This document shows, piece by piece, positions 7,659 through 11,501 of a stretch of DNA of 11,501 bases. The first letter of the stretch is position 1; each line of letters starts with the position of its first letter. The notes below the pieces were generated by a model. The model did no database searches. It saw only the letters and a program-made list of their open reading frames with translations, and was not told the DNA's origin. The position numbers and the translations under genes were made by a program. Source of the stretch: Desulfurellaceae bacterium (GTDB lineage Bacteria > Campylobacterota_A > Desulfurellia > JAGGSF01); NCBI GenBank assembly GCA_023128455.1, contig JAGMDW010000039.1:1-11501 (forward strand), in the 5' to 3' direction.

Positions 7659-8399
7659 ATGGGGAAAAGATACAAGAATTCACCCATAATGGAAGTTTTG
7701 TGTGAATTTCAATTTATTCCAACCCAACCATGGGATATAACAATCCCCGGACTTCTTTATGAGAAAATAAAAAAACAGTTTCCTATAAAAAAACAGCAAA
7801 CGGGTTTTGATATTGGCATCCAACCTAAAGGAGGTGGCATAGAACAAAAAGTTGAGATGTCCCAGCGTATGCAATTTTTCCGTTCTGATAAATCTGCCTT
7901 GATTCAGATTAGTCCTGATCTATTAACTATTAACCATCTAAAACCTTATCCTGCATGGGAAATATTCAAACCTCTAATTTTACAAAATTTAAAAATATAT
8001 CAAGAAATTGCAAATCCAAAAGCGTTCAAGCGTATAAGGTTGCGGTACATAAACAAAATTGAATTTGATAAAAGCCCTATAGAATTGACCGATTATTTTA
8101 ACTATTACCCATTTATTCCAACGAATTTGCCACAAACTCACGGTGCATTTAATGTCCGTATTGAAATCCCCTACGAAGGTGAGCGTGACTACCTTCTTTT
8201 AACTTTAGCAAGCACGATTTCAGAGAAGCCAGAAGTTCTTTCTTTATTGCTTGACCTTGACTATATCATGGTAATACCAGAGTGCATTGCACTCGATCAA
8301 GTCGCTGATTGGATTGAAAAAGCACATACCACTGTTGAAAACGCCTTTGAAGCATGCATTACTGATAAATGTAGAAGCCTTTTTGAGGAGGATAAATAA
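7659..8399 (+). CDS. TIGR04255 family protein (function unknown)
   Basis: This is a 246-residue soluble protein that I recognise as TIGR04255-like, a sporadically distributed family without a known activity. Evidence is the N-terminal NSPIMEVLCEFQF (residues 7-19), resembling the family's P-[IL]-x-E-V-x-x-x-F signature, the middle IQISPDLLTINHLKPYPAW region (shared pattern of a strand followed by Y-x-x-W), RIRLRYINKI (about 129-138) and the ending VENAFEACITDKCRSLFEE, where family members also end in a helix just before the stop. I see no signal peptide, membrane segment or nuclease motif. I chose ATG 7659 because a GGGGG site precedes it; a GTG at 7626 would add 11 residues. The stop overlaps the next ATG by one base. 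It sits in a cassette with an unknown protein and a HEPN protein, which suggests they work together. Confidence 0.8.
   Translation: MGKRYKNSPIMEVLCEFQFIPTQPWDITIPGLLYEKIKKQFPIKKQQTGFDIGIQPKGGGIEQKVEMSQRMQFFRSDKSALIQISPDLLTINHLKPYPAWEIFKPLILQNLKIYQEIANPKAFKRIRLRYINKIEFDKSPIELTDYFNYYPFIPTNLPQTHGAFNVRIEIPYEGERDYLLLTLASTISEKPEVLSLLLDLDYIMVIPECIALDQVADWIEKAHTTVENAFEACITDKCRSLFEEDK
8385..8391 (+). promoter_or_regulatory. Strong ribosome binding site for the middle cassette gene
   Basis: GAGGAGG lies 7 bases before the ATG at 8399 and within the last codons of the TIGR04255 gene. It is the strongest Shine-Dalgarno match in the cassette, so the middle protein may be made in larger amount than its neighbours. 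Confidence 0.6.
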
Positions 8400-8899
8400 T
8401 GCAACTAATATCAACTAATAATGAATATCATAAAAGCTTTTTCTCAATGGATCAAATGAAATCTGCAACAGATACATGGCAAAGTCAAAACATACGATCT
8501 GTTTTCCCTTTATCAATTGGAGATTTTACAACACCATTTAACAAGGAATCTTCTGTATTCCTTAGGCCTATAGAAAACATCGAGTTACTTGAGCATTTCT
8601 ATAGCTTTGATAATCCAGATGAGATAAAAAGATTCCTATTGATACACAATTATCTTATTGATTGTCTTTTCAAGACCTATGGAAAAATTAAAAAAATATT
8701 TGGAGAAAACGCTGTAGATCTCTGCTTGGAATTAAATAGAGACCCTGAAGAAGATTTTGAAGGGCTTTTCATTATCATAAAAACTAACTTATCACCTGAA
8801 AAATCGTTGGATCTTTTAGATGAATTTGATGAAGAATATTGGCTTGATATCAACGATGAAATTAGCAATATACTTGAGGTAGTGGTAAGACCATTATGA
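8399..8899 (+). CDS. Unrecognised acidic protein, middle gene of the TIGR04255-HEPN cassette
   Basis: I do not recognise this 166-residue protein. The first half (1-60) is polar with no clear motif. A helical stretch follows (about 61-101, IELLEHFYSF to YGKIKKIFG). The C-terminal part is strongly acidic and reads as an alpha/beta unit: a strand ending LELNRDPEED (110-119), the strand GLFIIIKTNL (122-131), the helix SPEKSLDLLDEFDEEYW (132-148), and a last strand ILEVVVRPL (158-166). No signal peptide, membrane helix, metal site or nucleotidyltransferase GS motif is seen. It is tied to both neighbours by a 1-bp overlap upstream and an ATGA overlap downstream, so its product is probably needed in proportion with them. 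The small size and acidic charge would suit a partner or antitoxin of the HEPN protein, but that is inference. Confidence 0.8.
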   Translation: MQLISTNNEYHKSFFSMDQMKSATDTWQSQNIRSVFPLSIGDFTTPFNKESSVFLRPIENIELLEHFYSFDNPDEIKRFLLIHNYLIDCLFKTYGKIKKIFGENAVDLCLELNRDPEEDFEGLFIIIKTNLSPEKSLDLLDEFDEEYWLDINDEISNILEVVVRPL

Positions 8900-9270
8900 G
8901 TTTTAACTGGAGGTCATATATCCAGTTAGCAAATGAGTTAATAAATTACAAAAAAACATCAACTATTCAAGAAGCATATCTTCGTTCAGCGATAAGTCGT
9001 TCCTATTACAGTGTATTTTGCATCGCAAGAAATCTTCTTATCAATAAAGGAGTAACAATTCCAATGCATAACACACATAAATTCGTAAGAAAAGAATATC
9101 AAAACTCTACAAATAGAATAGAGAAAAAGGTTGCAAAAGATTTATCACGTCTATGGAAAGACAGGAAAGATGCTGATTATGAGGATAATGTTATAATTAA
9201 CAAAAATAGAGCAACAACCTCCTACCAATTATCTCATCGTCTTTTGGTTGAATTAGATAAGCTTACATAA
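8896..9270 (+). CDS. Small HEPN-domain protein
   Basis: This 124-residue all-helical protein resembles the HEPN superfamily, whose members include RNases of toxin-antitoxin and defence systems. The first core helix carries RSAISRSYYSVFCIARNLL (30-48), the usual A-x-S-R-S-Y-Y pattern. The last core region carries LWKDRKDADYED (86-97), the R-x-x-ADY form, followed by a helix (about 105-121). Catalytic HEPN RNases have R-x4-6-H; here Arg90 is followed at the His position by Tyr95, so RNase activity is doubtful. The start ATG at 8896 overlaps the preceding stop (ATGA) and has only a weak GGTAAG upstream, so translation probably depends on coupling. The protein is basic, in contrast to its acidic upstream neighbour, which would favour binding between them. 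Confidence 0.82.
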   Translation: MSFNWRSYIQLANELINYKKTSTIQEAYLRSAISRSYYSVFCIARNLLINKGVTIPMHNTHKFVRKEYQNSTNRIEKKVAKDLSRLWKDRKDADYEDNVIINKNRATTSYQLSHRLLVELDKLT

Positions 9271-9273
9271 ACT

Positions 9274-9360
9274 ATGAAACCACTGGATAACAAGATAACA
9301 AACTTATTAAGGCAAGTTTACAACTGGCGAAAACAATACTGCTCGGGGATTATAGTATGA
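9274..9360 (+). CDS. Possible 28-residue small ORF ahead of the LysE-type exporter
   Basis: An ATG at 9274 opens a 28-codon frame (MKPLDNKITNLL... ending SGIIV) whose TGA overlaps the next gene's ATG as ATGA. It fills the 86-base gap after the HEPN gene. No ribosome binding site precedes it and no family is recognised. It could be a leader peptide coupled to the exporter, a gene remnant or chance. The gap also contains a 6-bp inverted repeat (9300-9305 with 9314-9319), too small to call a terminator. Confidence 0.15.
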   Translation: MKPLDNKITNLLRQVYNWRKQYCSGIIV

Positions 9361-9974
9361 GTCTTTTAACATTAACAATTACTTCATTTTTTGTAGCTTT
9401 TTCCGGGGCATTGATGCCCGGACCTCTTTTGGCAATTACCGTTGACCATTCTTTAAAGAAGGGAGCAATAGCAGGACCGCTGATTATTGTAGGACACGGA
9501 ATCTTAGAGATTGCTCTTATTATAGCCATTATCTTGGGGATGGGAGATTTCCTCCAAAAACACATCGTATTTATGATCTCCAGCCTGTGTGGAGGGGCAA
9601 TTTTACTGTGGATGGGGCAGGATATGGTAAGAAAAGCAAAAAATACCACTATATCCTCTCAAAAAAGTATATTTACAAATTCATCCATAATAGCAGGCAT
9701 ATTGGGTAGTTTGTCTAATCCTTACTGGATAATATGGTGGGCAACGATTGGCTTAACATATCTAATTTTAGCCATACCTTACGGTATTTTAGGTATTTCA
9801 TTGTTTTTTATCGGTCATATATTGGCAGATTTATCCTGGTATAGTGTTGTTTCTCTGGGAGTAAGCAAAGGAAAGAGATATATTGGCTTAAAAACCTATC
9901 AGGTTCTCATTTCTTTTTGCGGTGTGTTTCTCGTTTTTTTTGGAGGATACTTATTGCTAAATGTAGTTATATAA
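9357..9974 (+). CDS. LysE/RhtB family amino-acid exporter
   Basis: This 205-residue inner-membrane protein should export an amino acid or derivative. The family signature is clear: a first helix running into GALMPGPLLAIT (17-28), the short HSLKKG turn, GHGILE (46-51) at the second helix, and SNPYWIIWWATIG (120-132) after a central cytoplasmic loop. Hydrophobic segments are about 4-24, 37-61, 69-87, 110-118, 123-155 and 183-204, fitting the six-helix fold. The ATG at 9357 has GGGG (9345-9348) 8 bases upstream. It is 86 bp downstream of the HEPN gene and converges with the flavoenzyme gene, overlapping it by 8 bp. The substrate cannot be read from sequence; the nearby cysteine synthase makes cysteine or a related thiol amino acid one guess. 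Confidence 0.88.
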   Translation: MSLLTLTITSFFVAFSGALMPGPLLAITVDHSLKKGAIAGPLIIVGHGILEIALIIAIILGMGDFLQKHIVFMISSLCGGAILLWMGQDMVRKAKNTTISSQKSIFTNSSIIAGILGSLSNPYWIIWWATIGLTYLILAIPYGILGISLFFIGHILADLSWYSVVSLGVSKGKRYIGLKTYQVLISFCGVFLVFFGGYLLLNVVI

Positions 9975-11304
9975 ACTTTTTGGCACGATTTGCCGCAATG
10001 AGTAATGGATCCCACACCGGCGAAAAAGGCGGCGAATAGGCCATATCCAGACTGGACAAATCATCTACTGTAAAATCTTTATATAAACCGGCGGCAACTA
10101 CATTTATCCTTCCCCATACATATTCCTTTCCTATCATCTGCGCACCAAGCAACCTTCCTGTTCCCTTTTCAGAGAATAAAACAATCTTGATGGGTGAAGA
10201 ACCCGGATAAGCATGCCCTCTGGTCTGCGAAAGGATAATCGTTTTAACAAAATCTTCCTTTATTTCTTCTCTCAAAAGACCTGTTCTTGCCACTGTTAAA
10301 TCACACAGGCGAAATACAGATGTACCCACTACACCGGGATAGATAATATTTGCTCCTATCGCATTTGCCCCGGCAATCCTTCCCTGTTTATTTGCTACCG
10401 TTCCAGATGGAGAAAATACAGGCTTTTTTAAAAGTCTATGATAATGTTCACAACAGTCACCGCAGGCAAATATATCTTTATCCGATGTTCTTAAGTATCT
10501 ATCTACCTCTATTGCTTTCGTTTTACCTATGTTTATACCTGCTTCTTTTGCTATCTCTGCATTTGGATTAACACCAATAGAAATAATAGATAGGTCTGCA
10601 TCAAATTCACCCTCAGTTGTCACTACTTTCTTTAAAAAACCATCTTTTTCCATAAAACCTTTTATCTCTACTCCGCTTATAAATTTTATCCCCTTTTCTT
10701 CTAATTTTGCCTCTACTTTTTCAGAAATCTCTTCCTCAAATTGAGGTAAAATGCGCCCCGGTCGTTTCTTTACTAAAACAGTATTTATTCCCAGTTCATG
10801 CAAAGCATGAACAATTTCTAAGGCAATTCTTCCCGCTCCAACGAGAAACGCCTTTTTAGGTTTTCTCTCCTTGATAAAATTCTTCAATCTTTTTCCATCT
10901 TCTAAGGTGCGCAGCATGAAAACACCTTTTACCTGTTTTTGCAGAGAAAGATTTATGGCACGGGCACCTGTAGCTATAACCAATTTATCATAACTAATAT
11001 TATATGCCTTATTTTCTTTGTTATCCCATACCTCTACTTCTTTTTTTTCTCTATTAATTTTCTTCGCTTCTTGAAACAACCTTACATCTATACTCCTTTT
11101 GTTACGAAAATTATCAGCCGTTAAAACGACAAGCTCGTCCATCGGATTGTCCGCTCTCATCAAATTGTAAGGCATGCCGCATGAGCCGTAAGAAACATCG
11201 CCTGTTTTCTCCAGCGCAACAACATCCGCTTCCTTTACACGCCTTTTTGCCTGAGAAGCTGCACTCATTCCTGCAGCTACCCCTCCCACAACAACAATTC
11301 TCAT
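9967..11304 (-). CDS. CoA-disulfide reductase-like FAD/NAD(P)-dependent oxidoreductase
   Basis: This 445-residue flavoprotein belongs to the pyridine nucleotide-disulfide oxidoreductases of the CoA-disulfide reductase/NADH oxidase branch. It has an FAD-binding GGVAAGMSAA (7-16), a single redox Cys42 in YGSCGMPYN (39-47), which forms a mixed disulfide with CoA in this branch, an ATG segment (111-113), an NAD(P) loop GAGRIALE (156-163), the second FAD motif IFACGDC (278-284) and a dimerisation domain with Tyr366 (GHAYPGS) and Tyr423 (AYSPPFSPVWDP). It likely reduces CoA disulfide or related polysulfide/persulfide using NAD(P)H. A rhodanese domain is absent. The start has a GAGGT site about 7 bases upstream, 21 bp after the cysteine synthase stop, so both are probably co-transcribed. 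NADH oxidase or polysulfide reductase activity cannot be excluded. Confidence 0.88.
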   Translation of the reverse strand: MRIVVVGGVAAGMSAASQAKRRVKEADVVALEKTGDVSYGSCGMPYNLMRADNPMDELVVLTADNFRNKRSIDVRLFQEAKKINREKKEVEVWDNKENKAYNISYDKLVIATGARAINLSLQKQVKGVFMLRTLEDGKRLKNFIKERKPKKAFLVGAGRIALEIVHALHELGINTVLVKKRPGRILPQFEEEISEKVEAKLEEKGIKFISGVEIKGFMEKDGFLKKVVTTEGEFDADLSIISIGVNPNAEIAKEAGINIGKTKAIEVDRYLRTSDKDIFACGDCCEHYHRLLKKPVFSPSGTVANKQGRIAGANAIGANIIYPGVVGTSVFRLCDLTVARTGLLREEIKEDFVKTIILSQTRGHAYPGSSPIKIVLFSEKGTGRLLGAQMIGKEYVWGRINVVAAGLYKDFTVDDLSSLDMAYSPPFSPVWDPLLIAANRAKKFI

Positions 11305-11311
11305 ACCATTT

Positions 11312-11316
11312 ACCTC
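11312..11316 (-). promoter_or_regulatory. Ribosome binding site of the CoA-disulfide reductase-like gene
   Basis: Read on the minus strand, GAGGT lies 7 bases before the ATG at 11304-11302, inside the 21-base gap after the cysteine synthase stop. It supports this start and shows that the gene has its own translation signal. Confidence 0.6.
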
Positions 11317-11325
11317 ATGTTAAAT

Positions 11326-11501
11326 TCATATTACACTCAAGTAGCGTTCTGCACTATCTGGAAAGATCACCACAATTCTTTTTCCTCTTTGTTCAATATT
11401 CAGCGTTGCCCATAGAGCAGCTCCCGAAGATATACCAGCTAATATTCCTTCTTCTCTTGCCAATCTTTTCATAGTATCAAATGCATCCTCATCACTCACA
11501 G
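11326..11501 (-). CDS. cysK: Cysteine synthase (O-acetylserine sulfhydrylase), C-terminal end only
   Basis: This enzyme uses PLP to make cysteine from O-acetylserine and sulfide in the cytoplasm. Only the last 58 codons are in the window; the gene runs off the right edge and its catalytic Lys lies outside. What is visible is typical of the CysK C-terminus: VSDEDAF, a helix TMKRLAREEGILAG, then the conserved ISSGAALWA, and near the end KRIVVIFPDSAERYLSV. The final PDS-x-ERYLS element is diagnostic of the cysteine synthase/cystathionine beta-synthase family. The gene ends 21 bp before the CoA-disulfide reductase-like gene on the same strand, which suggests a thiol-metabolism operon. CysM or a CBS-like paralogue is a less likely alternative. 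Confidence 0.87.
   Translation of the reverse strand, partial: VSDEDAFDTMKRLAREEGILAGISSGAALWATLNIEQRGKRIVVIFPDSAERYLSVI

Noticed and set aside
8399..8899. Middle cassette protein as the nucleotidyltransferase (MNT) partner typical of HEPN pairs
   Set aside because: The GS-x10-D-x-D nucleotidyltransferase signature is not present.
7600..9356. Direct repeats or integration sites bounding the HEPN cassette
   Set aside because: Comparing the two flanking gaps by eye showed only a 6-base inverted match (AGTGGT/ACCACT), which is expected by chance; no integrase, tRNA or transposase is nearby.

Overview
The window comes from a bacterium with AT-rich DNA (about one third G+C by eye), Lys/Glu/Ile-rich proteins and closely packed genes that often overlap by a few bases. 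An NAD-dependent DNA ligase and a sigma-70 factor show that it is bacterial. An LpxH-like phosphoesterase hints at a Gram-negative (lipid A-making) envelope. I cannot name the taxon from the sequence alone.

Region 1 (1-7599, plus strand) looks like one long housekeeping operon. It starts inside a sigma-70 family factor and continues with a DUF2062 membrane protein, a rhomboid protease, an SbcD/YhaO-like nuclease, an SbcC/YhaN-like ATPase, an LpxH-like metallophosphoesterase and ligA. From DUF2062 to ligA every junction is a 1-10 bp overlap, so the six genes are probably translationally coupled. The nuclease and ATPase should work as a DNA-end processing pair and LigA seals nicks. DUF2062, the rhomboid and the LpxH-like enzyme are membrane or envelope proteins. 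The ATPase carries a two-helix membrane hairpin where Rad50/SbcC would have the zinc hook, which may link its repair role to the membrane.

Region 2 (about 7600-9270, plus strand) is a compact three-gene cassette behind its own candidate -10 element: a TIGR04255-family protein, an unrecognised acidic protein and a small HEPN-domain protein. The genes overlap by 1 and 4 bp. It resembles an accessory module (defence, toxin-antitoxin or stress) inserted between housekeeping genes, and is the best candidate here for an undescribed system. The HEPN protein has Tyr where the catalytic His of the Rx4-6H RNase motif would be.

Region 3 (9271-11501) holds a LysE/RhtB-type exporter on the plus strand. 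It converges with and overlaps by 8 bp a minus-strand pair: the C-terminal end of a cysteine synthase, then a CoA-disulfide reductase-like flavoenzyme. This pair suggests thiol and sulfur metabolism; the reductase has a nucleotide-binding loop that looks suited to NADPH. No tRNA, rRNA, CRISPR array, insertion sequence or riboswitch was seen, and no gene-free stretch exceeds 100 bp.
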